Both the position numbers and the translations under genes were made by a program. A stretch of 64,000 nt of DNA from Alphaproteobacteria bacterium (lineage in GTDB: Bacteria; Pseudomonadota; Alphaproteobacteria; Rhodospirillales; WMHbin7): the NCBI GenBank assembly GCA_015231795.1, contig JADGAX010000007.1, positions 62,001 to 126,000 of the forward strand, written 5' to 3'. This document shows positions 26,127 through 33,930 of the stretch, one piece after another. The notes beneath the pieces were generated by a model, which saw nothing but the letters and a program-made list of their open reading frames with translations, was not told the DNA's origin and did no database searches. Position 1 is the stretch's first letter. The number at the start of each line of letters is the position of its first letter.

Positions 26127-27890
26127 ATGGAGCAGCAAGCAAAAATGCCCGACAAACAGAAACGTCGGTTCGAAGATCTCGTCGATATCCGCCAATTCAG
26201 CAGCCTGATGGAATCCTTCTATCAGGCGACGGGGATTCCCCACGGATTGATTGGTGTTGATGGCGCGATTCTGTCCGGCATCGGCTGGCAGGACATCTGC
26301 ACGAATTATCACCGCGCCAACGCGGCGTCGCTTTGCCGTTGTCAAGAGAGCGACAACTACATCGCCAGCCACCTCCATGAAGGCCCATATGTTGGCTACA
26401 AATGCGCCAATGGCTTGATGGATTACGCATCGCCGATTTTGATCGACGGCCAGCATGTCGCCACCATCTTTCTGGGGCAATTCCTGCACGAACCTGCGGA
26501 TGCGGAGGCCTTTCGCAAACAGGCGCGCGAATTGGGATTCGATGAGGAAGGATATCTGGCCGCCCTGTCGAAAGTGCCGGTGATGTCGGTCGAGCAGGCC
26601 AGATCCACCATGGCGTTCTTTTCGAAAATCGCCAGCATGCTGGCCACCGGCGGATTTGAACGCCTGCGACATCTCGAGGCGCGAGACGAAGTTGAGAAGC
26701 TCAATCTAGGTCTATTGGACCGGGTCGAGGAACGGACCAGGGAACTGACGCTCAGCAACCGCTCGCTTGAAGAAGAGGTTGAAGAGCATAAGCTGATCGA
26801 GGGGCTTTTGAAGCGCGAGCACGACTTCGTGCAGGCGCTGATCGAAGGCATGCCTGGCGTCTACTATCTGCTGGATACGGCTGGCCGGTTCGTTCTTTGG
26901 AACAGAAACATGGAAATCGTCACCGGCTACGCTGCCGCCGAAATGGCCGGAAAAAGCGCGCTCGATTTGTTCGTGGATGGCGACAAGGAGCAGATTAGTC
27001 AGAAGATTAATATGGTGTTTAAGGAAGGACGGGCAGAGGCGGAAGCCTGTCTGATCTCCAAAGACGGTTGTGAAACGCCATACATCTTCACGGGCGTACG
27101 CGTGGAACTGAATGGCGTTCCTTACTTGACTGGGGTCGGCATCGACGTGGCCGAACGTCAACGATCTGCCAGGGCCTTGCAGGCAAAGGCCGACGCCGTC
27201 GAGCGATCGAATGCCGAGCTTGAGCAATTCGCCTATGTCGCTTCGCATGACCTGCGTGAACCTTTGCGCATGATCAGCAGTTATATCGCCCTGCTTGAAC
27301 GGCGTTATGGCGCCGCGCTCGATAAGGAGGCGCATGAATTCATCGCCTTCGCCAAGGACGGCGCCCAGCGCATGGATCGGTTGGTGCTGGACCTCTTGGA
27401 ATTCTCCCGTGTCGGGCGGTCGCAACATCCCATGGTGCTGGTCGATGTGCGCAAAATTCTTGAAGACGCCATGGCGAATCTGTCCATGTCCATTCGTGAA
27501 AATGCGGCCAGGATTGAGATTGCGGGCGAGATGCCGACGATAACGGCCAATGCCCACGAATTGACCAGACTGTTTCAGAATTTGATCGGCAATGCCGTCA
27601 AATATCGCCATGCCGACAGGCCGCCCCATATTCGCGTCGAGTGCAAGAAAGCGAAATCGGAATGGATATTCTCGGTGGCCGACAACGGCATCGGCATCGA
27701 CAGTCACTATTTCGACCGCATCTTCCTGATTTTTCAGCGTCTGCACAGCCGCAAGGACTTCGACGGCACCGGCATCGGCCTTGCCGTGTGCAAAAAGATC
27801 GTCGAGCATCATGGCGGACGGATGTGGGTAACGTCGGTTCCTGGGATCGGCTCTACTTTTTCTTTCGCGCTGCCCATATCATCTTCGTGA
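26127..27890 (+). CDS. PocR-PAS sensor histidine kinase
   Basis: 587 residues, apparently soluble. Residues ~20-190 form a PocR ligand-sensing domain with its Cys-rich loop (SLCRCQESDNYI, GYKCANGLMDYASPI, TIFLGQFL). A coiled-coil linker (~200-235) follows, then a PAS domain (~235-350), a HisKA domain with phospho-acceptor His374 (YVASHDLREPLRMI) and a phytochrome-like HATPase domain (LIGNAVKYRHA, VADNGIGID, GTGIGLAVCKKIVEHHGG). PocR domains are thought to bind small hydrocarbon-derived ligands. No response regulator is adjacent. It is co-oriented with and immediately upstream of the rTCA locus. Confidence 0.9.
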   Translation: MEQQAKMPDKQKRRFEDLVDIRQFSSLMESFYQATGIPHGLIGVDGAILSGIGWQDICTNYHRANAASLCRCQESDNYIASHLHEGPYVGYKCANGLMDYASPILIDGQHVATIFLGQFLHEPADAEAFRKQARELGFDEEGYLAALSKVPVMSVEQARSTMAFFSKIASMLATGGFERLRHLEARDEVEKLNLGLLDRVEERTRELTLSNRSLEEEVEEHKLIEGLLKREHDFVQALIEGMPGVYYLLDTAGRFVLWNRNMEIVTGYAAAEMAGKSALDLFVDGDKEQISQKINMVFKEGRAEAEACLISKDGCETPYIFTGVRVELNGVPYLTGVGIDVAERQRSARALQAKADAVERSNAELEQFAYVASHDLREPLRMISSYIALLERRYGAALDKEAHEFIAFAKDGAQRMDRLVLDLLEFSRVGRSQHPMVLVDVRKILEDAMANLSMSIRENAARIEIAGEMPTITANAHELTRLFQNLIGNAVKYRHADRPPHIRVECKKAKSEWIFSVADNGIGIDSHYFDRIFLIFQRLHSRKDFDGTGIGLAVCKKIVEHHGGRMWVTSVPGIGSTFSFALPISSS

Positions 27891-28272
27891 TTTGACAGGT
27901 TCCAAAAACCTCGCGGGTAGGGAGATGGCTTGGCATTTCCCCACACCAGGCCACCCGAAGGGATGAAAAAATCCCAACCCGAAAGAGTCAATGCGGACCT
28001 CCTATCGGGTGTTTCCATTTTCCTTGCCAGACAACAATCTCGCAGCATTAGGTAGGGAGAGACCTGCCCAGGGCAGCGCCGAGGTTCCTTCGCATGGAAC
28101 TTCGCAAAAAATGGCGCGCAAGGGGTGGGACGGAACGAACCGTGCAGGAAACGTTGAGCAAGACACTTTTATAAATCATCCGTTCGATTGAGGATGAAGA
28201 AGCGTCTGATGCGATACAGGTCCTTGTGGCTCTCTCTGTCTTGATGCCTTTGACGCAGACGGAGATGCCCAG
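27891..28272 (+). other. Intergenic region upstream of the fumarate reductase operon
   Basis: 382 bp without a credible gene. It contains a TTGACA hexamer at 27892-27897 (no good -10 at matching distance), the conserved leader element at 27950-28040, and two short hairpins further down: CTGCC/GGCAG with a 3-nt loop, then GTTCC/GGAAC around 28083-28099. Neither hairpin has a T-tract, so they are not obvious terminators. The distance from the leader element to frdB suggests a long 5' UTR. Confidence 0.6.
27950..28040 (+). promoter_or_regulatory. Conserved leader element, copy 1 (upstream of frdB)
   Basis: Ungapped match to 31432-31522. Over the first 66 positions 47 are identical. Invariant blocks are GCCACCC at the start, AAAAA, CGAAAGAG (27980-27987), CCTCC (27998-28002), CGGGTGTTTC (28006-28015) and, in the same register, CAACAATCT (28032-28040). 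ACCCG at 27977-27981 can pair perfectly with CGGGT at 28006-28010, leaving a 24-nt loop containing the CCTCC. It could be a structured RNA or a shared operator; no known family was recognised. Confidence 0.7.
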
Positions 28273-29016
28273 ATGAGCCGCAAACCTCAGACGAAGGTCG
28301 CAGCGGAGAAGCCAAGCAAAACGGTTAAGCAAACGCCGCCCAAGGCGCGGATGGTCACCGTTTACATCATGGGCAAGCGCCATGTCGTGCCCGAACACGC
28401 GACCATCATGCGCGCCATCGAATATTCCGGCCAGCAGATCATCCGAGGCGCCGGTTGTCGTGAAGGCTTCTGTGGCGCCTGCGGCACCATTTATCGCCTG
28501 CCGGGCGATTACAAAATCCATTCGGGCTTGGCCTGCACCACCTTGGTCCAGGAAGGCATGTCGCTGACACAGATTCCGGCAGTGCCGATGGAGAAGGCGA
28601 TCTACGACATTGAGAAGCTGTCGCCCGACGTCGACACCATCAAGCGTCTTTATCCGGTGGTTTTCCGCTGCGTGGCTTGCAATACCTGCACGAAAAGCTG
28701 TCCGCAGGGCATCCAGGTGATGGATTACATCCAGGCCGCCAAGCGTGGCGACGTGGCCGCCATCATGGACATTTCCTTCGATTGCGTGGGTTGCGGCCTG
28801 TGCGCGTTGCGTTGTCCGGCCGAGATCGTGCAGCACAAGGTGGGCGTGTTGGGACGGCGCCTTTATGGCCGCTATCTGGCCAAGGAAAGCAAGGAACTGG
28901 ACGCCCGGATCAAGCAGGTGCAGGGCGGCGAGTATGACGATGAATACGCATCGATGATGGGAATGGATAAAACCTCTCTCAGCAAGATGTACTACGAGCG
29001 CGATATCGAGCCTTAA
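28273..29016 (+). CDS. frdB: Fumarate reductase iron-sulfur subunit (soluble type)
   Basis: 247 residues. After a Lys/Pro-rich 27-residue leader comes a plant-type [2Fe-2S] domain with Cys62, Cys67, Cys70 and Cys88 (GCREGFCGACG, LACTTL). Two cluster motifs follow: CVACNTCTKSCP (Cys133/136/139/143) and CVGCGLCALRCP (Cys171/174/177/181). The fold order matches SdhB/FrdB and the N-terminal half of archaeal thiol:fumarate reductase TfrB. It would relay electrons to the flavoprotein encoded 20 bp downstream. No membrane-anchor gene is nearby, which implies a cytoplasmic fumarate reductase, as used in reductive TCA cycles. Confidence 0.85.
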   Translation: MSRKPQTKVAAEKPSKTVKQTPPKARMVTVYIMGKRHVVPEHATIMRAIEYSGQQIIRGAGCREGFCGACGTIYRLPGDYKIHSGLACTTLVQEGMSLTQIPAVPMEKAIYDIEKLSPDVDTIKRLYPVVFRCVACNTCTKSCPQGIQVMDYIQAAKRGDVAAIMDISFDCVGCGLCALRCPAEIVQHKVGVLGRRLYGRYLAKESKELDARIKQVQGGEYDDEYASMMGMDKTSLSKMYYERDIEP

Positions 29017-29036
29017 GAGACGACAAGGAGCTGACC

Positions 29037-30764
29037 ATGTATCCCGATTATCTTGCCGGTCTTTTGAAGGAAGTCGACCGTACGCGCCCCAAGCGCCTGG
29101 AACTGGCGAAGTCCGGCAACCCGGTCTATCCGCCGATGAACGCCGAGGAGCGCAAGGACGTTCTGTCCAAGTACCATCCCGATTATTCGAAGGGTGCGCT
29201 TCAGAAAATTCGCGTCGGCCCCAACAAGGGCCAGGAACTGACCACGGAAATCACCGAGCTGCTTGAGGCCCATTCGATGGTCGAGCCGCGCTTGATGGAC
29301 ATCCATTTGCGCGAACCCGATTACGAAACCGATCTGCTGATTATCGGCGGCGGCGGCGCCGGTTGCTGGGCGGCCATTACCGCCATGCAGAACGGCGTCA
29401 ATTCGATGCTGGTGACCAAGCTGCGCCTGGGCGATTCCAACAGCATGATGTCGGAAGGCGGCATGCAGGCTGCCGTGGCCCCGCAAGATTCGCCGACTCG
29501 CCACTATCTCGACGCTCTGGGCGGCGGGCATTTCGAGAACAATCCCGAACTGGTGCGCATTCTGACTCAGGACGGCCCTGAAGTGGTCAAGGAACTCGAG
29601 CGTCTGGGCGTCATCTGGGACAAGATGCCGGACGGCTCGATGCAGGTTTTGCATGGCGGCGGCACGTCTAGGAAGCGCATGGTTTCGTGCCGCGATTACA
29701 TCGGCGCTATCATCACGCGCACGCTGATGGACGAGGTGCACAACCATCCGGACAAGATCCAGGTGCGCGAGTTCGAGCCTGCCGTCGAACTGGTGTTGGA
29801 CGACAAGGGCCGCTGCGCCGGCGCCATTCTCTACAGCCTGGACAGCGAGCAATTCCTGACCGTGAAGGCCAAGGCGACCATCATCACCACCGGCGGCTTC
29901 GGCCGTTTGCACATTCGCGGATTCGCCACCACCAACCATTACGGCGCCACCGGCGACGGCCTGGTCATGGCCTATCGCGCCGGCGCCAAGCTGGCTTTCA
30001 TGGATTCGGTGCAGTATCACCCGACCGGCGCCGTCTTCCCCGAGCAGATCGCGGGCTTTCTGATCACCGAAAAGATTCGCGGCGCAGGCGGTCAGCCCTT
30101 GAACAAGCATGGCGAGCTGTTCGTCTTCCCGCGCGAGCCGCGCGACATCGAAAGTGCGGCCATCATTCGCGAGTGCAGCACCGAGCGGAACAACGGGATC
30201 GAGACCTATGCCGGTCGTACCGGCGTGTGGCTGGATTCGCCCTTGATCGACATGATCCATGGCGAGGGCTACACCAAGCATCAATTCCCCGGCATGTGCC
30301 GACAGTTCAATCGCTTTGGCATCGACATCACCAAGCAGCCGATGCTGATCTATCCGTCGCTGCATTATCAAAATGGCGGCGTCGAGATCAACGGTCGTTG
30401 CGAGACCAACATTCCCGGCTTGTTCGTGGCGGGCGAGGCGTCGGGCGGCGTGCATGGCCGCAACCGTCTGATGGGCAATTCTGTGCTGGACTACAACGTG
30501 TTTGGACGCCGTGCCGGACGCTATGCCAGCGAATACGCCAAGACGGTGACGGTCGGCAAACTCAGCCTCGAACATGTGACCAAGCATGTCAAAGAGTTGA
30601 AGAAGGAAGGAATCGAGACCGATCTGGTTTCCCCGATGATCCTGCCTTCCTATACGCCCGAAGACGTCAAGACCCAGCAGTTGGCCCGGTTGGGCAGCGC
30701 TCCGGCCCGCCATTCGATGCTGCGCTCGCGCATCTCTCCGGGCGACAAGAAGGCGGCGGAGTAA
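29037..30764 (+). CDS. frdA: Fumarate reductase flavoprotein subunit
   Basis: 575 residues of the SdhA/FrdA/NadB family. FAD-binding LLIIGGGGAGCWAA lies near residue 104, MMSEGGMQAAV follows, then the substrate-site QYHPTGAVFPEQ (His328) and LHYQNGGVEINGRCETNIPG, and the FAD-covalent-type region GEASGGVHGRNRLMGNSV. A ~95-residue N-terminal extension (YPDYLAGLLKEVDRTRPKR) precedes the fold and may dock partner subunits. It reduces fumarate to succinate in the rTCA direction. Operon order frdB-frdA-hdrC suggests electrons arrive from an Hdr-type module rather than quinol. Confidence 0.87.
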   Translation: MYPDYLAGLLKEVDRTRPKRLELAKSGNPVYPPMNAEERKDVLSKYHPDYSKGALQKIRVGPNKGQELTTEITELLEAHSMVEPRLMDIHLREPDYETDLLIIGGGGAGCWAAITAMQNGVNSMLVTKLRLGDSNSMMSEGGMQAAVAPQDSPTRHYLDALGGGHFENNPELVRILTQDGPEVVKELERLGVIWDKMPDGSMQVLHGGGTSRKRMVSCRDYIGAIITRTLMDEVHNHPDKIQVREFEPAVELVLDDKGRCAGAILYSLDSEQFLTVKAKATIITTGGFGRLHIRGFATTNHYGATGDGLVMAYRAGAKLAFMDSVQYHPTGAVFPEQIAGFLITEKIRGAGGQPLNKHGELFVFPREPRDIESAAIIRECSTERNNGIETYAGRTGVWLDSPLIDMIHGEGYTKHQFPGMCRQFNRFGIDITKQPMLIYPSLHYQNGGVEINGRCETNIPGLFVAGEASGGVHGRNRLMGNSVLDYNVFGRRAGRYASEYAKTVTVGKLSLEHVTKHVKELKKEGIETDLVSPMILPSYTPEDVKTQQLARLGSAPARHSMLRSRISPGDKKAAE

Positions 30765-30769
30765 CGCGC

Positions 30770-31201
30770 ATGGGCTGGGAGATGAACCAGGACATGTCGG
30801 TGCGCATCAATAGCGACAAGGAGACGCGCAATTTTGTCGCCAAGGTCGAGCGTATCAGCGGTCAGAATCTGCGCGCCTGCTACCAGTGCGGCAAGTGCTC
30901 GGCGGGATGCCCGATGGCCGCCTATATGGATGTGCTGCCGAACCAGATCATCCGCCTGGCCCAGTTCGGTTTCGAAGAGGAACTGGTCAAGTCCGAAGCG
31001 ATCTGGACCTGCGTTTCTTGTCTTACCTGCAACACCCGTTGCCCCAAGGGCGTCAAGATCGCTGAGGTCATCGAGGCAGTTCGCCAGATCGTTTTGCGTA
31101 CGCGCAAGGATCACATGAACTTCGAGAAATTGCCTTTGGGCACGCTGCGCAACGTGCCGCCGATCGCTTTGATCGGCAGCATGCGAAAATTCACGTCGTA
31201 A
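30770..31201 (+). CDS. hdrC: HdrC-like iron-sulfur protein
   Basis: 143 residues, starting 5 bp after frdA with a GGAG site 8 bases upstream. Two CxxCxxCxxxC clusters are present: CYQCGKCSAGCP and CVSCLTCNTRCP, with the intervening helical region (NQIIRLAQFGFEEELVKSEAIW) typical of heterodisulfide reductase subunit C. HdrC wires HdrA to HdrB. Here it is transcribed with fumarate reductase and separated from hdrB by a terminator and a second leader, so its partner could be FrdAB, HdrB or both. Confidence 0.88.
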   Translation: MGWEMNQDMSVRINSDKETRNFVAKVERISGQNLRACYQCGKCSAGCPMAAYMDVLPNQIIRLAQFGFEEELVKSEAIWTCVSCLTCNTRCPKGVKIAEVIEAVRQIVLRTRKDHMNFEKLPLGTLRNVPPIALIGSMRKFTS

Positions 31202-31231
31202 CCGATTCGTCTTGTGTTCGTCCGACGAAGC

Positions 31232-31260
31232 AATCCCCGGGTCCTGGCCCGGGGATTTTT
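31232..31260 (+). terminator. Rho-independent terminator after hdrC
   Basis: A perfect 10-bp stem AATCCCCGGG/CCCGGGGATT with a 6-nt loop runs into five T residues. It separates the frdBA-hdrC transcript from the hdrB-led operon. Confidence 0.93.
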
Positions 31261-31297
31261 GCATGTCGAACTACTTAATTTTCACGCCAGAAGGCTG

Positions 31298-31326
31298 TTG
31301 TGCGAACGCGAAGGCGGCAATATATT
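31298..31326 (+). promoter_or_regulatory. Possible sigma-70-type promoter for the hdrB-kor-hdrA-flx-acl-icd operon
   Basis: TTGTGC at 31298-31303 and TATATT at 31321-31326 are separated by exactly 17 bp. The -10 is a 5/6 match, the -35 only 3/6. Initiation near 31333 would place the conserved element inside a ~270-nt 5' UTR. Confidence 0.4.
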
Positions 31327-31431
31327 TGCTGCATTGCGGTATTGAAATTATGCCAATCGCTTTCCAATTGATGCCATGCAACAGGCGAAACTGGGTTGCC
31401 GTTCCAGCCCTACTCTAAGGCATGGAATGAC

Positions 31432-31522
31432 GCCACCCATAGGCGTGTAAAAACCCCCACACGAAAGAGATATCTACATCCTCCAAGCGGGTGTTTCGAA
31501 ATATCTCATATGGCAACATTCT
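31432..31522 (+). promoter_or_regulatory. Conserved leader element, copy 2 (upstream of hdrB)
   Basis: Second copy of the element at 27950-28040. Shared blocks are GCCACCC (31432-31438), CGAAAGAG (31462-31469), CCTCC (31480-31484), CGGGTGTTTC (31488-31497) and CAACATTCT (31514-31522), all at identical spacing. CACACG at 31458-31463 can pair with CGGGTG at 31488-31493 with one mismatch, the counterpart of the 5-bp stem in copy 1. It lies ~80 bp before hdrB. Confidence 0.7.
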
Positions 31523-31603
31523 GCGTCTGCTCGACCGTCAATTCTCGAACGTGGACCTCTTCCGCGTAACGAAGACAGCAAACTGGCGGCGAGCGGGGAG
31601 AGA

Positions 31604-32482
31604 ATGAAGTTTAGCTACTATCCGGGCTGCACGCTCAAGAACCACGCCAAGAACTTCGAGGATTCGACTCTGTTCTCGATGTCGCATCTTGGACTTGAGG
31701 TCGAGGAAATGTCGCGCTGGAATTGCTGCGGCACCGTCGCTTCGCTTGCGGCAGACGATCTCATCCATCAACTGGCCCCCATTCGCAACCTGATCCGCGT
31801 CAAGGAAGAAGGCAACACCCAGCTGGTGACGGCCTGCTCGATGTGCTTCAACACCTTGAAGCGCGCCAACGAGAGGGTTAGGGCCAATCCGACCGAACTG
31901 ACGCAGATGAACGATTTCATGTACGACGAAGAGACGCCCTACGAAGGCGATGTCGACGTGCATCACGTTCTGGGCGTTGTGCGCGATACGGTTGGGTTCA
32001 AGGACGTCAAGGCCAAGGTCGTCAAACCGCTGACGGGCTTGAAAGTGGCCAATTACTACGGCTGCACGCTGGTGCGCCCTAAGCAGGCCGCCATCGACGA
32101 TACAGAAAATCCCGTCGTCATGGAAAATCTGGTCAAGGCCCTGGGGGCGACGCCTGTCGAATATCCCATGAAGACGGAATGTTGCGGCGCCTACCGCACG
32201 GTCGACAATCCCCACATCGTGGCTGACAAAACCTATCAGATCGTAGGTTCGGCCCGCGCCCTGGGGGCGGACGTCATTGCCGTCAGTTGCCCGCTTTGCG
32301 CCTACAATCTCGATCATCGCCAGGAAATGACGATCAAGGATCATCCCGATTTCATCGGCCTGCCGGTCGTCTATTTTACGCAATTGATGGCGATCGCGTT
32401 TGGCTGCGCCGAACAGGTCTTGCAGTTCGGCCTGCACCACTTCTCGCCCAAGCCGGTGCTTGCCGGCAAGGGTCTGATCTAA
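31604..32482 (+). CDS. hdrB: HdrB-like protein with two CCG domains
   Basis: 292 residues of the heterodisulfide reductase subunit B family. The N-terminal YYPGCTLKNHAKN is followed by two cysteine-rich CCG repeats: NCCGTVAS with ACSMCFN, and ECCGAYRT with SCPLCAYN. In HdrB such repeats hold non-cubane [4Fe-4S] clusters that reduce disulfides. In a bacterium without coenzyme M/B, the acceptor may be another disulfide, or the protein may simply pass electrons to fumarate reductase, as the CCG half of archaeal TfrB does. It is the first gene of the second operon, 10 bp before korD. Confidence 0.9.
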   Translation: MKFSYYPGCTLKNHAKNFEDSTLFSMSHLGLEVEEMSRWNCCGTVASLAADDLIHQLAPIRNLIRVKEEGNTQLVTACSMCFNTLKRANERVRANPTELTQMNDFMYDEETPYEGDVDVHHVLGVVRDTVGFKDVKAKVVKPLTGLKVANYYGCTLVRPKQAAIDDTENPVVMENLVKALGATPVEYPMKTECCGAYRTVDNPHIVADKTYQIVGSARALGADVIAVSCPLCAYNLDHRQEMTIKDHPDFIGLPVVYFTQLMAIAFGCAEQVLQFGLHHFSPKPVLAGKGLI

Positions 32483-32492
32483 GGGGGCGGCG

Positions 32493-32765
32493 ATGTATTT
32501 CGGCAAGTTGAAGGAAGCCAAGGGCGTCGTCCACATCAATGAAAGCTGGTGCAAAGGCTGCGGTTTTTGCGTGAACTATTGCCCGACCAAGGTGCTGGTT
32601 CTGTCGAAGGACTACAATGCCAAGGGTTATCACCCCCCGCAGGTTCAAGACGCCGAATTGTGCCGTGATTGCAAATTCTGCGAACTGATCTGCCCTGAAT
32701 TCGCGATTTACGTTTCGCCCGCTCCTTCGGATGGCGACGAGGACAAGGAGACGCATGGTGCGTAA
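32493..32765 (+). CDS. korD: 2-oxoglutarate:ferredoxin oxidoreductase, delta (ferredoxin-like) subunit
   Basis: 90 residues with two [4Fe-4S] motifs, CKGCGFCVNYCP and CRDCKFCELICP, the dicluster ferredoxin pattern of KorD/OorD/PorD. It exchanges electrons between external ferredoxin and the catalytic subunits. Its 3' end overlaps the next gene by 11 nt. Order D-A-B-C matches the four-subunit OorDABC enzymes of epsilonproteobacteria. Confidence 0.9.
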   Translation: MYFGKLKEAKGVVHINESWCKGCGFCVNYCPTKVLVLSKDYNAKGYHPPQVQDAELCRDCKFCELICPEFAIYVSPAPSDGDEDKETHGA

Positions 32766-33930
32766 GGTCAAAGCAGATCCCAAGGGCGTTCTTGAAGGCC
32801 CGCATTTCATGGACGGCGACCATGCCCTGGCCGAAGGCGCCTTGGCGGCCGGTTGCCGCTTCTTTGCGGGTTATCCGATCACGCCTTCGACGGAAACCGC
32901 CGAACGCTTTGCCGAACGCTGCCCCGAAGCGGGCGGCCTGTTCATCCAGATGGAGGACGAAATCGCCTCTATCGCCGCTCTGATCGGCGGCGCCTGGGGC
33001 GGCCAGAAGGTGATGACCGTCACCTCGGGTCCTGGCATGTCGCTGATGCTGGAAAACATCGGTCTGGCTTGCATGACAGAAACGCCGATGGTGATCGCCA
33101 ACGTGCAGCGCGGCGGCCCTTCCACTGGCCTGCCGACCCTGACCGCCCAGCAAGACATGATGCAGGCCAGGTGGGGTTCGCATGGCGATTACCGCGTCAT
33201 CGCCCTGGTTCCCGACAGCCCGCAGGAATGTTTCGATCTGGCCATCGAGGCCTTCAATCTGTCGGAAACCTACCGCGTTCCCGTGCTGATCATGACCGAC
33301 GAAACGGTCGGCCACATGCATGAGAAAGTGGTGATTCCGCCCGCCGATAAGATCGAGGTGGTCGAGCGCAATTGGTACGAGGGGCCCAAGGATCAGTACA
33401 AGCCCTACAAGTTCGGGGCTGAGAATTACATGCCGGGTCCGATGGTGAAGGTGGGCGACGGCTATCGCTTCCATGTGACAGGCTTGGTGCATGACGAACG
33501 CGGTTACCCGCAGGCCACCGTCGAGGCGGGCAAGATCAACATCACGCATTTGATCGAGAAGATCGATTCGAACCGCGACAAGATCGTGCGCTTCGAGGCC
33601 GACCAGTTGGATGACGCCGAAGTGGTGGTGGTGTCTTACGGAATCACGTCGCGCATCGCCATCAAGGCGGTGATGGATGCGAGGAAGCAGGGCATCAAGA
33701 CCGGCAATTTCCGAATGATCACGGCATGGCCCTTTCCGGAAAAGCAGATCCGCGAGATCGCTTCCAAGGTCAAGGCCATCGTGGTGCCGGAGATCAATTA
33801 CGGCCAGATGGTGCTGGAAGTCGAGCGATTGGCCGCTGGCAAGTGCAAGGTCGTCAGCGTCAACAGCACGGGCGGCGCCGTCCACGATCCCAACGAAATT
33901 CTTGCCGCCATCAAAGAGGCCCGGTCATGA
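32755..33930 (+). CDS. korA: 2-oxoglutarate:ferredoxin oxidoreductase, alpha subunit
   Basis: About 391 residues from the ATG at 32755, preceded by GACAAGGAG inside korD. The pyrimidine-binding domain (FFAGYPITPSTETAERFAE; MEDEIASIAALIGGAWGG; TSGPGMSLMLENIGLA) and the central transketolase-C-like domain (VVSYGITSRIAIKAV; ITAWPFPEKQI; EINYGQM) are typical. With KorB it forms the thiamine-diphosphate enzyme that carboxylates succinyl-CoA to 2-oxoglutarate when ferredoxin is reduced enough. In-frame upstream start codons seem less likely. It overlaps korB by 4 nt. Confidence 0.93.
   Translation: MVRKVKADPKGVLEGPHFMDGDHALAEGALAAGCRFFAGYPITPSTETAERFAERCPEAGGLFIQMEDEIASIAALIGGAWGGQKVMTVTSGPGMSLMLENIGLACMTETPMVIANVQRGGPSTGLPTLTAQQDMMQARWGSHGDYRVIALVPDSPQECFDLAIEAFNLSETYRVPVLIMTDETVGHMHEKVVIPPADKIEVVERNWYEGPKDQYKPYKFGAENYMPGPMVKVGDGYRFHVTGLVHDERGYPQATVEAGKINITHLIEKIDSNRDKIVRFEADQLDDAEVVVVSYGITSRIAIKAVMDARKQGIKTGNFRMITAWPFPEKQIREIASKVKAIVVPEINYGQMVLEVERLAAGKCKVVSVNSTGGAVHDPNEILAAIKEARS

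Larger units (their letters stand above)
31202..31603 (+). other. Intergenic region between the two rTCA operons
   Basis: 402 bp containing, in order, a strong terminator (31232-31260), a promoter-like pair (31298-31326), the second leader copy (31432-31522) and the hdrB ribosome site (GGGGAGAG just before 31604). A short open frame at 31264-31418 has no ribosome site and no recognisable protein pattern, so it is not called. Confidence 0.7.

Noticed and set aside
28083-28099. Terminator or attenuator hairpin upstream of frdB
   Set aside because: Only 5-bp stems and no T-tract; kept as a possible UTR structure only.
29013-30713. 566-codon open frame on the minus strand
   Set aside because: A shadow of frdA produced by strong GC3 bias; composition is typical of antisense translation.
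31264-31418. Possible ~50-residue small protein between the two rTCA operons
   Set aside because: No ribosome site, no conserved pattern, and it spans the promoter-like hexamers.
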